DNA from: Thalassolituus maritimus
GTDB taxonomy: Bacteria; Pseudomonadota; Gammaproteobacteria; Pseudomonadales; Oceanobacteraceae
DNA length: 64,000 nt
Direction: 5' to 3'
Assembly: GCF_900156675.1 (NCBI RefSeq)
Contig: NZ_FTOH01000003.1
Coordinates: forward strand, 310,001 to 374,000
In this document: positions 48,098 to 56,476 of the stretch, in pieces
Layout of the letters: each line of letters opens with the position of its first letter
How positions within the stretch are numbered: the first letter of the stretch is position 1
Translations under genes and position numbers: made by a program
The notes under the pieces: generated by a model
What the model saw: the letters and a program-made list of their open reading frames with translations, nothing else
Databases searched by the model: none
Told to the model about the DNA's origin: nothing

Positions 48098-48391
48098 ATG
48101 ACGGCGACTAAGCGCGTTTTGTGTGACGTTTATAAAACACGTCGCAAGGATGAGATGTACCTCTACGTTGAAAAGAAAGAGGGCATGGCTCGTGTACCGG
48201 ATGAGTTGAAAGAAATGTTTGGTAAACCTGAGCTGGCATTAACCCTGTTGCTGACGCCAGAGAAAAATCTTGGTCGGGCAGATGCTGAAAAGGTTCTCGC
48301 TGATATCGAAGAGAAGGGCTTTTACCTGCAGATGCCTCCGGCAAAAGAACCTTATATGCTGGATCTCTTCTGCCGAAAGGACGACGAATGA
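48098..48391 (+). CDS. ycgL: YcgL family protein
   Basis: 97 residues. Start TATKRVLCDVYKTRRKDEMY and PDELKEMFGKPELALTLLLTPEK are the family signature. Function is unknown; the rnd-ycgL-ycgN order is conserved in gammaproteobacteria. It overlaps the next gene by four bases (ATGA). Confidence 0.93.
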   Translation: MTATKRVLCDVYKTRRKDEMYLYVEKKEGMARVPDELKEMFGKPELALTLLLTPEKNLGRADAEKVLADIEEKGFYLQMPPAKEPYMLDLFCRKDDE

Positions 48392-48831
48392 GTGCGGACC
48401 GGCGCTTCTGGGAAACGACACCTTTAAAAGAGATGAGTCGGCAGCAGTGGGAATCCCTCTGCGATGGTTGTGCCTTATGCTGTCTGCATAAACTGGAAGA
48501 CGAAGACAGTGGTGATGTTTATTACACCGACATTCATTGCCGCTATATGGATCAAAGCAACTGCCAGTGTACGGTTTATCAGGACCGGCAGACCTACGTG
48601 CCTCACTGTGTCTGGTTAACACCAGAGCAGGCTTCTGAGTTTCACTGGTTGCCAGAGACCTGTGCTTACCGCCTTGTTGCTGAAGGTAAACAACTGAAAG
48701 AGTGGCACCCCCTGATTAGTGGAGATCCGGAGTCTGTCCACTACTCCGATGTTTCGCTGCGCGGCAAAGGTGTTGCGGACAATCTTGTGAATGAAGAGGA
48801 TTGGGAAGATCACATCATATGGAAAGCCTGA
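48388..48831 (+). CDS. ycgN: YcgN family Cys-rich protein
   Basis: 147 residues of the UPF0260 family. The Cys pattern is DGCALCCLHK, then CRYMDQSNCQC, CVWL and CAYRL, which suggests metal or Fe-S binding, as in related YkgJ proteins. Biological role is unknown. Four-base overlap with ycgL, and a short overlap with the membrane protein gene downstream. Confidence 0.92.
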   Translation: MSADRRFWETTPLKEMSRQQWESLCDGCALCCLHKLEDEDSGDVYYTDIHCRYMDQSNCQCTVYQDRQTYVPHCVWLTPEQASEFHWLPETCAYRLVAEGKQLKEWHPLISGDPESVHYSDVSLRGKGVADNLVNEEDWEDHIIWKA

Positions 48832-49238
48832 CTGATTATTACGCCTTCTGGGCCATTTATATCCTGGCTGGCCTGCTGGGTTTCTGGTGCTGGGGGAAGA
48901 TGGCGTTCTGGGTAAAAGAACGCGGCGCTGCTTACCATATTTACAGTGCGGTAGGGGCCGTCATTATTTTTACGCCAGTGCCGGTTCCTGATGCCAGCAT
49001 TGAAGTACTTTCTCCGGGGTTTATCGCGGTACCATTCGCTTTAATATCGGATGGTCTGGCCGGGTTGGAGCAGTTTGTTCCTTGGTTTTCTGTCGCTGCG
49101 GGGATCGCACTGATCGTGACACTGGTCGGTCTTATTGCAGGCCTTGCACCTAAACCTGACGAGCAACAAAAAGATCGGACGACTGCAACCAGACCTGCTA
49201 AGAAAACGGCGTCCGTTAAAGGAAATCCGTTCCGCTGA
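48819..49238 (+). CDS. Small inner-membrane protein, function unknown
   Basis: 139 residues from ATG 48819, overlapping ycgN by 13 bases. Two clear membrane helices (about 8-27 and 95-117) and a hydrophobic middle segment, then a charged tail rich in Lys, Thr and Ala. I do not recognise the family. It is the last gene of the dnaX-to-ycgN run and is followed by a long hairpin. Confidence 0.7.
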   Translation: MESLTDYYAFWAIYILAGLLGFWCWGKMAFWVKERGAAYHIYSAVGAVIIFTPVPVPDASIEVLSPGFIAVPFALISDGLAGLEQFVPWFSVAAGIALIVTLVGLIAGLAPKPDEQQKDRTTATRPAKKTASVKGNPFR

Positions 49239-49241
49239 AGC

Positions 49242-49268
49242 ACAGGCAAGACAGGCTGTCTTGCCTGT
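49242..49268 (+). terminator. Long hairpin after the ycgN operon
   Basis: Twelve-base perfect arms ACAGGCAAGACA (49242-49253) / TGTCTTGCCTGT (49257-49268) with a three-base loop. There is no strong T run, so it may be a weak terminator or an mRNA 3' end barrier. Confidence 0.55.
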
Positions 49269-49406
49269 CTGTCAATCTCTATTTACTGTTTTGTCAGTTT
49301 TCTTCTGGCATAACAGAACATACTTCCATGTCCCTCCTGTATCTTAGTTCTGCTGTGACTTACAAGCTGATACGTACTTTTCTGGCTAACTCTCAAAACT
49401 TTGCTA

Positions 49407-49450
49407 GTTTTAATTCATACCGTGCCCAGATTGGGCACAGAATTAAAAAC
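49407..49450 (+). promoter_or_regulatory. Two-layer palindrome upstream of the 49504 gene
   Basis: Inner perfect arms GTGCCCA (49422-49428) / TGGGCAC (49432-49438) around GAT; outer arms GTTTTAATTC (49407-49416) / GAATTAAAAAC (49440-49450). It lies 54 bases before the ATG in a 265-base gap (49239-49503). It could be an operator, perhaps for the winged-helix protein encoded downstream, or a hairpin with a T-free end. No clear promoter is seen. Confidence 0.5.
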
Positions 49451-49503
49451 GCATGTCTGATTAGTGACACAGGCACCTGGCGGTGCTACTGAGGGTTTAG
49501 AAA

Positions 49504-50172
49504 ATGGCTAACCATATATTCATTCTTGCTACCGTAATGCTTCTTGCAGGGATCTTCGGCGGTCTGGTGAACTTTTACCTTTACGGCGATAAAGACCCGG
49601 ATTCGGCAAGTCTTCCACGATTTCTGGTTGTAGGTGTCGGCGCATCGTTTCTGGTACCGGTTGTTCTGGATATGGTGAACAGCGAGCTGGTTCTTGAAAG
49701 TCAGGGCGACCCCTCACAGCTACTCATTTTTACCGGTTTCTGTCTGGTTTCAGCGCTGCTGAGTCGCTTTGTTATCGACAACATGTCGGACCGGATTCTC
49801 AACGAGGCGAATGTTGCTCGTCAGCGTTCTGAAGAGGTCGAGCAGGATCTCCGTATTATTCAGAATGAGCTGCTGCCTCTGATTGATACTGAAACCGAAA
49901 AAGACATGAGCGGGTACGATCCGCAGATGGCGAATGTCTCAGAAGAGCTGGACACAACCTCTACCCAGATTCTCAAGATTCTGTCCAATGGTCGGTATAT
50001 CTTCCGCTCGCTGGCAGGGGTGTGCCGAGAATGCAATCAGGAAGAGTCGACAGTCCTGAAAACACTGCATGTGCTGACTACACGCAGCCTTGCAGGCAAG
50101 GTGAGTGGTAAAAATGGTGTGCGCTGGCACATCACAGAGAAAGGTCGTCGTGTTCTCGAAAATAGCCTCTGA
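49504..50172 (+). CDS. Three-helix membrane protein with C-terminal winged helix
   Basis: 222 residues. Three membrane helices (about 5-26, 40-60, 72-92), with AGIFGGLVNFYLYGD in the first loop, then a coiled coil (about 95-125), and a C-terminal winged-helix segment (about 150-222; QILKILSNGRYIFRSLAGV and VRWHITEKGRRVLE). The helix part resembles, from memory, proteins annotated as YEATS-associated. Membrane-bound transcription or ligand sensing is possible. The next gene begins after 60 bases and encodes a large vWA membrane protein, so they may work together. Confidence 0.7.
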   Translation: MANHIFILATVMLLAGIFGGLVNFYLYGDKDPDSASLPRFLVVGVGASFLVPVVLDMVNSELVLESQGDPSQLLIFTGFCLVSALLSRFVIDNMSDRILNEANVARQRSEEVEQDLRIIQNELLPLIDTETEKDMSGYDPQMANVSEELDTTSTQILKILSNGRYIFRSLAGVCRECNQEESTVLKTLHVLTTRSLAGKVSGKNGVRWHITEKGRRVLENSL

Positions 50173-50232
50173 TTCTGATTGAGCTTGAACTTGAAATTGA
50201 AGGTGACTGAGTTAAAGGGAGTCGGAGCTTTT

Positions 50233-52428
50233 ATGCTGCTTTTCCGAGCGATTTTTCTTGCGGTGTTCTTCACCGCTTTAACCCTCAGCGTCCGGGCTGA
50301 AGAAGCTCCGGCTCCAGACGTAAGAATCGTGATCGATATCTCCGGCAGCATGAAGGAGACAGATCCTGAAAACCTCCGACGCCCCGCACTTAACCTGCTG
50401 ACGGAATTATTACCTGAGGGAGCTCGTGCTGGTGTCTGGACCTTTGGGCGCTACGTGAATATGTTGGTGCCTCTGGGTGCTGTAGATGAAGCTTGGCGCC
50501 AGAAGGCACGTGCAGCCAGCGGTGATATCAGCTCTGTCGGTCTCAATACCAACCTCGTTGAAGCCCTCGATAAAGCCCTTTATGAGGCGACCCAGAACAG
50601 TCAGTTTGATCAGACAGTCATTCTCCTGACCGATGGTCGGATTGATATGGATACCTCCGGTGGTGCCCCTGACACGCCGGCGAATACCGCCGCTCGCGAA
50701 AGGCTTATCAGCGCTGTTCTTCCTGAGTACATGTCGAAGAATGTCCGTATTCACACTCTTGCCCTGTCCGATGCCGCAGACATTAATATGCTTGGGCAGC
50801 TTGCTATGGAAACAGACGGCCTCGCGCTAAAAGCGCATACCAATGACGAACTGATGCCAGCATTCCTGAAAGCATTTGATCGTGCCGTACCCAGTGAGCA
50901 GGTACCGCTTGTTGGAAATACCTTCAATATCGACCCAAGTGTTAACGAATTTACCGCGCTGATATTCAGGGCGGCTTCAAGCAAACCTACTGAGCTGGTA
51001 TCGCCTTCGGGCGTCCGTATCTCTCAGGACTCTGCTGCTACGTCGCCCGATGTTCGATGGCACCATGATCTGAATTTCGATCTGATTACCGTCAAGTCTC
51101 CAGAAAGCGGAGAGTGGACCGCCGACGCCGATGTTGCGCCTGACAGTCGCGTACAGATTTTGTCTGATCTCAAGCTCAAAGTGTCTGGTCTGCCGGGAAG
51201 CCTTTTTTCTGGTGTGCCGGTGCAGCTTGAAATGTCCTTGGAAAATGAGGGTGAGACAGTTGATGAAGAGACGATTCTGCAGCTGACGGATGTGAGCCTG
51301 CAGGTTACGGCACCAGATGGCCGCACAGGTAGTAAACTATTGTCTGACCCGGAAAGCCTGCCGGTCGATGGTATTTTCAGAGAAACTCTGAGCCGCCTTA
51401 ATCAACCGGGTGAGTACCGACTCGAGATACGGGCACAAGGGCGTACGTTTGAACGTAAACAGGTGCTTACGGCGACATTGGCAGAGCCGATGCGGGTCGA
51501 TGTTACTCCTGATGTCGGGCAGCAGATACTTAATGTACGTGTGTACCCTCAGAGTGACCTCGTAGATACTGCTCTGTCGCGTGTGATTTCCAGAATATCC
51601 AGCCCGGATGGAAGCTCTGTGATTAACGCGATGGAGTATTCAGAAGGCAGCGGCGCCTGGGAGCTCGCGCTTGTCGCCGACAAGGGCCCAGGCAGTTACG
51701 AGGTTATGCTTAACATCCGTGGAGTGTCGGCCAGCGGTAAGACATTTAAGAGTAAACCTGAAAGCATTCCTGTGATCTTTCCTTTGGTCTCTGAGGTAAG
51801 TACCCCAGTTACCGAATCGCCAGATCCGGAGCCGGTTAATGAAGAGGTCAGCGAACCTGATGTCAGGGTTGGGCAACCGGCTGTGGAGGACGCACCAGAG
51901 CCTACTGTGAGTGAAACTGCTGCAGCACAACCTGATTCGTCTGAAGAGGCACCTGCGGAACCTGAGGTCGTTCCTGTATCTGATGAAATTGTTCCTGATC
52001 TGGCGGCGAGATACAGTGAACAGTCTGTTGTCGAAGAAGTTGGGCCAGAAGAGGAGCTGGGTGTTGCCTGGTGGGTATACGTCCTACTTGGGGTGGCAAA
52101 TCTGGCACTTCTTGGTGGGCTGGCGTGGTGGTGGCTGGCGCGGCGCAAAGGAAAATCTGAGAGCGCGGAAGACGTAGCGGCACGTGAAGCGTTGGATCTG
52201 GAGACAGGGCAGCTTGATGACGCCGACCTGGATTCCGCTGACTTTGATAATTTTGACGGTGCGGAGGAGGAAGAAATTCCTGCAGCGGAGGAAGAAAGCA
52301 AGGTCACTGCCTCTATGGGAGGAGACACCGATATGGGGAGTCCTGAACCCGCAGCGGATGCAGCAGATTCAGCCGATGAAGACGATGACTGGGGGGAATT
52401 CGACCTCCCGGACGACAAAAAAGAATAG
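50233..52428 (+). CDS. Membrane-anchored von Willebrand A protein
   Basis: 731 residues from ATG 50233 (GGAG five bases upstream; an in-frame TTG at 50179 is less likely because it would mask the signal peptide). Signal peptide 1-22, vWA domain about 28-230 with intact MIDAS D35-I-S37-G-S39 and TDGR near 150, beta-sandwich domains to about 530, Pro/Glu linker, a membrane helix about 613-637, and an acidic cytoplasmic tail. The design resembles the TIGR03503 family of marine gammaproteobacteria. Metal-dependent protein binding in the periplasm is likely. Partner unknown. Confidence 0.8.
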   Translation: MLLFRAIFLAVFFTALTLSVRAEEAPAPDVRIVIDISGSMKETDPENLRRPALNLLTELLPEGARAGVWTFGRYVNMLVPLGAVDEAWRQKARAASGDISSVGLNTNLVEALDKALYEATQNSQFDQTVILLTDGRIDMDTSGGAPDTPANTAARERLISAVLPEYMSKNVRIHTLALSDAADINMLGQLAMETDGLALKAHTNDELMPAFLKAFDRAVPSEQVPLVGNTFNIDPSVNEFTALIFRAASSKPTELVSPSGVRISQDSAATSPDVRWHHDLNFDLITVKSPESGEWTADADVAPDSRVQILSDLKLKVSGLPGSLFSGVPVQLEMSLENEGETVDEETILQLTDVSLQVTAPDGRTGSKLLSDPESLPVDGIFRETLSRLNQPGEYRLEIRAQGRTFERKQVLTATLAEPMRVDVTPDVGQQILNVRVYPQSDLVDTALSRVISRISSPDGSSVINAMEYSEGSGAWELALVADKGPGSYEVMLNIRGVSASGKTFKSKPESIPVIFPLVSEVSTPVTESPDPEPVNEEVSEPDVRVGQPAVEDAPEPTVSETAAAQPDSSEEAPAEPEVVPVSDEIVPDLAARYSEQSVVEEVGPEEELGVAWWVYVLLGVANLALLGGLAWWWLARRKGKSESAEDVAAREALDLETGQLDDADLDSADFDNFDGAEEEEIPAAEEESKVTASMGGDTDMGSPEPAADAADSADEDDDWGEFDLPDDKKE

Positions 52429-52442
52429 CGCTTATATTATGA

Positions 52443-52471
52443 CCGCCTCCGGTACCGGAGGCGGCTTCTGT
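52443..52471 (+). terminator. Hairpin after the vWA gene
   Basis: Perfect palindrome CCGCCTCCGG-TA-CCGGAGGCGG (52443-52464), followed by CTTCTGT. Strong stem, poor T run; a probable terminator for the 49504-52428 pair. Confidence 0.65.
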
Positions 52472-52519
52472 ACAATTATCCCTTTCTGTCTGATTTTAAA
52501 GCCTTTTTCTGGTCCTGCC

Positions 52520-52548
52520 TTGCTGTACTAAAGCGGCCTCCTTATACT
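52520..52548 (+). promoter_or_regulatory. Promoter of the MoxR-CoxE pair
   Basis: TTGCTG (52520-52525) and TATACT (52543-52548) with exactly 17 bases between; predicted start near 52555, about 34 bases before the ATG. GAGG lies before the start codon. Confidence 0.65.
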
Positions 52549-52588
52549 CTGGCCAGTCAAGAATCAGAGATCGAGAGGTTAAGTCCTG

Positions 52589-53431
52589 ATGAAATTCCAG
52601 GGTACCGGTGAATACGTAGCGACACCTGAGCTGCAAATGGCAGTCAACGCAGCAATTACATTGCAGCGACCACTCCTGCTGAAAGGTGAGCCAGGAACCG
52701 GTAAAACAATGCTGGCAGAGCAACTGGCCACTTCATTAGGCACTGACCTTATCCAATGGCACATCAAGAGTACGACCAAGGCTCATCAGGGACTCTATGA
52801 GTACGATGCAGTCAGTCGTCTACGCGACTCGCAACTTGGTGTTGATGGTGTCAATGATATTTCGAACTACATCGTTAAAGGTAAGCTCTGGGAAGCTTTT
52901 GAAGCGGATAAGCCTGTTGTTCTGCTGATCGACGAGATTGATAAAGCGGATATCGAGTTCCCGAACGACCTTCTTCTCGAAATCGATAAGATGGAGTTCT
53001 TCGTGTATGAAACTCAGGAGCGCATCGTTGCTAAGCACCGCCCAATTATTCTGATTACCAGTAATAACGAGAAAGAATTGCCTGACGCATTCCTGCGCCG
53101 CTGCTTCTTCCACTATATCGACTTCCCAGATCGCGAAACCATGAAGGCGATCGTTGATGTGCATTTCCCGAATATTCAGGCGGAACTGGTCAATGACGCG
53201 CTTGAAGTCTTCTTTGACGTGCGCAAAGTACCGGGGCTGAAGAAAAAACCGTCAACTTCTGAACTGGTTGACTGGTTGAAGCTGCTGATGGCCGATGAAC
53301 TCGGCGTCGAGTTATTACGGAATCACGATACTACTAAGGCGATTCCGCCAATGGCGGGTGCTCTGGTGAAGAATGAGCAGGATGTGCACTTGCTGGAGCG
53401 TCTTGCGTTTATGAGTCGCCGTCGGGGCTGA
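52589..53431 (+). CDS. MoxR/CoxD-type AAA+ ATPase
   Basis: 280 residues. Walker A GEPGTGKT at 33-40, Walker B VVLLIDEIDKADIEFPNDLL near 113, sensor ITSNNEKELPDAFLRRCFFHYI. It belongs to the MoxR subgroup that pairs with CoxE vWA proteins. CoxD in Oligotropha helps mature CO dehydrogenase, but no such enzyme is present here. The vWA gene starts two bases after the stop, so the pair is one unit. It differs from the MoxR protein at 17518. Confidence 0.92.
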   Translation: MKFQGTGEYVATPELQMAVNAAITLQRPLLLKGEPGTGKTMLAEQLATSLGTDLIQWHIKSTTKAHQGLYEYDAVSRLRDSQLGVDGVNDISNYIVKGKLWEAFEADKPVVLLIDEIDKADIEFPNDLLLEIDKMEFFVYETQERIVAKHRPIILITSNNEKELPDAFLRRCFFHYIDFPDRETMKAIVDVHFPNIQAELVNDALEVFFDVRKVPGLKKKPSTSELVDWLKLLMADELGVELLRNHDTTKAIPPMAGALVKNEQDVHLLERLAFMSRRRG

Positions 53432-53433
53432 TC

Positions 53434-54615
53434 ATGCTGATCGACTTTTTCGATACGGTTCGTCGCGCAAAAGTACCATGCTCGATTCGCGAGTACCTTG
53501 ACCTCGTTGAAGCGGTTCAGGCGCGGGTAGCCTTTGCAGATCTTGAAGAGTTCTACGCGCTTGCGCGTTTGATCCTCGTAAAGGACGAAAAGCACTACGA
53601 TAAGTTCGATAAGGCCTTTGCCGCCTACTTTGAGGGTATTGAAGCACTGCCTTCATTGTTCGATGACGCCAGTATCCCTGCTGAATGGATGCGCAAAGAG
53701 ATGGAGAAGCTGCTCTCCGAAGAGGAAATGGCCAAGATTGAATCGCTGGGCGGTTTCGATGAGTTAATGAAAACGTTGCAGGAGCGTCTCGAAGAGCAGA
53801 AAAAACGTCATCAGGGTGGAAATAAAATGATCGGTACGGGCGGAACATCACCGTTTGGTGCTGAAGGTTACAACCCGGAAGGGGTTCGTATTGATCAGAA
53901 TCGTTCCCGTCATAAAAAAGCGGCGAAAGTATGGGAACAGAGAAACTACAAAAATCTTGATGACAACGTGCAGCTCGGTATACGGAACATCAAAGTAGCG
54001 TTGCGTCGTCTTCGTCGGTTTGCGCGCCAGGGCGCAGCCGATGAGCTTGATATGAATGACACCATCAGTTCTACCGCGCGCAACGCAGGTATGCTCGATA
54101 TTAAAATGGTTCCAGAACGGCACAACGCTGTGAAGGTACTGCTCTTTTTTGATGTCGGTGGGTCTATGGACCCTCACGTTCGTGTTTGTGAAGAGCTGTT
54201 CTCGGCCGCTCGTACCGAGTTCAAACATATGGAAACCTTTTACTTCCATAACTGCCTGTATGAGTCTGTCTGGAAAAATAATATCCGCCGTATGAACGAG
54301 CGCACAGAAACATGGGACATTTTGCGCAAGTATGGACAGGATTACCGCGTTATCTTTGTGGGCGATGCCATGATGGCGCCGTATGAAGTCACTCATGCGG
54401 GGGGAAGCGTCGAACACTGGAATGAAGAACCGGGTGCGGTCTGGATGGAACGCATGGCGAATCATTTCGATAAACTGGTCTGGTTGAACCCAGCGCCGGA
54501 AGACCATTGGGGGAATGGCGGTTCGCTAGGTGCGATCCGTACATTGGTCAAAGACAAAATGTATCCCATGACCCTGTCAGGTCTTGAGGACGCCATGAGA
54601 TTTCTCAGCAAATAG
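53434..54615 (+). CDS. CoxE-type vWA protein
   Basis: 393 residues, cytoplasmic. A helical N-terminal half, then a vWA domain (about 235-385) with the variant metal site FFDVGGSMD (D240-x-G-x-S), as usual for this family. The cofactor ATPase is encoded just before. Such pairs use ATP to insert metals or remodel a target protein. The gene order then passes to the envelope cluster after 78 bases with no clear terminator. Confidence 0.9.
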   Translation: MLIDFFDTVRRAKVPCSIREYLDLVEAVQARVAFADLEEFYALARLILVKDEKHYDKFDKAFAAYFEGIEALPSLFDDASIPAEWMRKEMEKLLSEEEMAKIESLGGFDELMKTLQERLEEQKKRHQGGNKMIGTGGTSPFGAEGYNPEGVRIDQNRSRHKKAAKVWEQRNYKNLDDNVQLGIRNIKVALRRLRRFARQGAADELDMNDTISSTARNAGMLDIKMVPERHNAVKVLLFFDVGGSMDPHVRVCEELFSAARTEFKHMETFYFHNCLYESVWKNNIRRMNERTETWDILRKYGQDYRVIFVGDAMMAPYEVTHAGGSVEHWNEEPGAVWMERMANHFDKLVWLNPAPEDHWGNGGSLGAIRTLVKDKMYPMTLSGLEDAMRFLSK

Positions 54616-54693
54616 CTGAAAATAGAAGTTGGAGGAGCTTGTCAGAGAGGGCAGGTTTCCCCGGAAAATAATAAAGAATGCAGGATGTTTTAC

Positions 54694-55404
54694 ATGCAGG
54701 CGATACGCTTGTTTTCACCACTGCTGACATTGCTGATTGCTACAGGAATCACTCTTGGGGGCGTTAAGCCGGTTGCTGCTGAGCAGGTCTACATAGGCCT
54801 GCGCAATGGGCCGTCTGAGGCATTTCCTGTCATCTACGAAGTCACTCCATACCGTCGCCTTGAAGTGGTCGCTCGTCGTGGTAGCTGGGTTAAGGCGTCT
54901 GATGGGCGAAACAGTGGCTGGCTGCATGTCGATGACCTTCATCTACTCGAAACCTTTCCCCGCGATGAACTCTGGAAGCTAGTCAATGACGCGCGCCCCG
55001 GGAAAAATCGACTCGAAGTGACCCTTTCAACCGCCAGCGCCTATTCCCTCGGATGGTTGTTTCCTGTCCTCGGAGAGTATGGCTCTGTGCGCTACACTCG
55101 CGCCCCAGAGGGAGATTCAGCGTGGTCAATGCTGGATGCTGGCGTCGTTACACAGTTCGCTGAGCCCGCAGACTACATAACTTTTAGTTGGAACGCGTTT
55201 GCCGGTTATGCTCAGAGTGAACTAGGCAATACTCATTGGTCCGATACTGCTGAGTCTGTCTGGGTCGGTGGCGTAGGTGTTGAATCAATGTGGCGGGTTG
55301 CCCGGTATTTTGATTTTGGTGCTCGCGGCGAAATAGGCGCCACATTAGACAGTGAAATGACAACCCACAGGTCAGTATCAATAGTTTGGAGATTACGTTT
55401 ATGA
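54694..55404 (+). CDS. Secreted SH3-like and beta-barrel-like protein
   Basis: 236 residues from ATG 54694 (AGGA upstream; ATG 54685 is the alternative). Signal peptide ends near KPVAAEQVY (about 30). Residues 30-90 look like a bacterial SH3 domain (VYIGLRNGPSEAFPVIYEV, RRGSWVKASDGRNSGWLHV). The second half has alternating beta-strand patterns and ends VSIVWRLRL, as in small outer-membrane barrels. It overlaps the next gene by four bases. First gene of the envelope cluster. Confidence 0.72.
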   Translation: MQAIRLFSPLLTLLIATGITLGGVKPVAAEQVYIGLRNGPSEAFPVIYEVTPYRRLEVVARRGSWVKASDGRNSGWLHVDDLHLLETFPRDELWKLVNDARPGKNRLEVTLSTASAYSLGWLFPVLGEYGSVRYTRAPEGDSAWSMLDAGVVTQFAEPADYITFSWNAFAGYAQSELGNTHWSDTAESVWVGGVGVESMWRVARYFDFGARGEIGATLDSEMTTHRSVSIVWRLRL

Positions 55405-56009
55405 CTTCTTTTTGGCGGACGGTGGGGTTCGCTGGTATGGCGTTTTGTTCGCTCAGTGCTGCGGCGGAGGTGTTCAGTCCGGGCAGTCAGAGGAACGGTC
55501 TTGATGATTTGAGTGAGACTGAAGTTGAACACGGTGTCTTCAGTGTGGGTTACACCAATACTCTGGCGTATAACAATGATTCGCAGCCGGGGATTCTTTT
55601 TACCGCGCGCTATTTTGCCGGTGAGAAATGGTATTTGTTGGGTGAAGCTCAGATTGGCCAGTTCAGCACACGCGCTGTGATTAATGACGGCCAGGAAGTG
55701 CGAAGTGAAGACGAAGAGCTGCTTCGTTACTCAGCAGGTGCGGGGTATGCGCTCCTTCAGGGGACTGCCAGTACCAGCGGAGTCCGTGCGGTGCCGTGGG
55801 TGCTCGCAGCGGAACTTAATGCAGGCGAACAACATTCCGGTGATACCAGTGGTCGTTATGCATCGCTTGGCCTGAACGTTCAGTTTCATGGCGAGCGGAT
55901 CTGGACGGGAATAGGTGTTCGTGAGTTTCTGGTCGACGATGAGCGCCTTCAGTCTCTCGAATCTGATGGGGGCACGCAGTGGGATATCTCACTCGGTTTG
56001 TATTACTGA
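55401..56009 (+). CDS. Putative outer-membrane beta-barrel protein
   Basis: 202 residues from ATG 55401, whose ATGA overlaps the previous stop; GGAG is nine bases upstream. Signal peptide ends near LSAAAEVFS. The mature part is rich in alternating strands (VFSVGYTNTLAYNND, YLLGEAQIGQFSTRAV) and ends WDISLGLYY, with a C-terminal aromatic as in outer-membrane proteins. Overlaps the redoxin gene by 31 bases. No family name known to me. Confidence 0.7.
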   Translation: MTSFWRTVGFAGMAFCSLSAAAEVFSPGSQRNGLDDLSETEVEHGVFSVGYTNTLAYNNDSQPGILFTARYFAGEKWYLLGEAQIGQFSTRAVINDGQEVRSEDEELLRYSAGAGYALLQGTASTSGVRAVPWVLAAELNAGEQHSGDTSGRYASLGLNVQFHGERIWTGIGVREFLVDDERLQSLESDGGTQWDISLGLYY

Positions 56010-56473
56010 TCGGTCTGGCTCTCCAGCTGCAGGCGTCTGAAAGTCTGAAACCGGGGGATATGGTTCCGGACTTTACTTTGCCGGCGACGAACGGCTTTGG
56101 TCAGCGACTTGAGGAAGCCCGCGGTTCTTATCTGATGTTGATATGGCTTGGGGACTGCGATGAATGTTCCGAGCGTCTCGTCAGATATCAGCTTCTCGCT
56201 GAGAGTCTGGAAATTGAAGGGCTAAAAGGTTGGTTTGTCTGGACCCCTAAGGGAAAGCGCCAGCCGCCAAATATGCGTATTCCAGTTCTGAAGTACGAGC
56301 CGAAATGGCGTCAGGGCTGGGTGTTTGATGAGCGGCCAGCGATAATGTTGATTAATGCCGACGGGCGCCTTGATCACCTGATTACGGGTGATCTTAATGA
56401 TAATTATCAGGAAACTGAGCGGGTGGTTATGCGCTGGATGAGCCAGGGTCGTGACTATCAGCAACCGGAGTAG
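55979..56473 (+). CDS. Periplasmic redoxin
   Basis: 164 residues from GTG 55979 (GGGGG six bases upstream), overlapping the barrel gene by 31 bases. Signal peptide about 1-20, then an AhpC/TlpA-like thioredoxin fold: LKPGDMVPDFTLPATNG, active site C60-D-E-C63 in WLGDCDECSER, and a C-terminal part ending RDYQQPE. It may keep disulphides in neighbouring envelope proteins in order, though those have few Cys. The next gene starts three bases after. Confidence 0.8.
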   Translation: MGYLTRFVLLIGLALQLQASESLKPGDMVPDFTLPATNGFGQRLEEARGSYLMLIWLGDCDECSERLVRYQLLAESLEIEGLKGWFVWTPKGKRQPPNMRIPVLKYEPKWRQGWVFDERPAIMLINADGRLDHLITGDLNDNYQETERVVMRWMSQGRDYQQPE

Positions 56474-56476
56474 ACA

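Noticed and set aside
51696-52418. Antisense Ser-rich frame under the vWA gene
   Set aside because: Same artefact of acidic repeats and a Pro/Glu linker on the coding strand.
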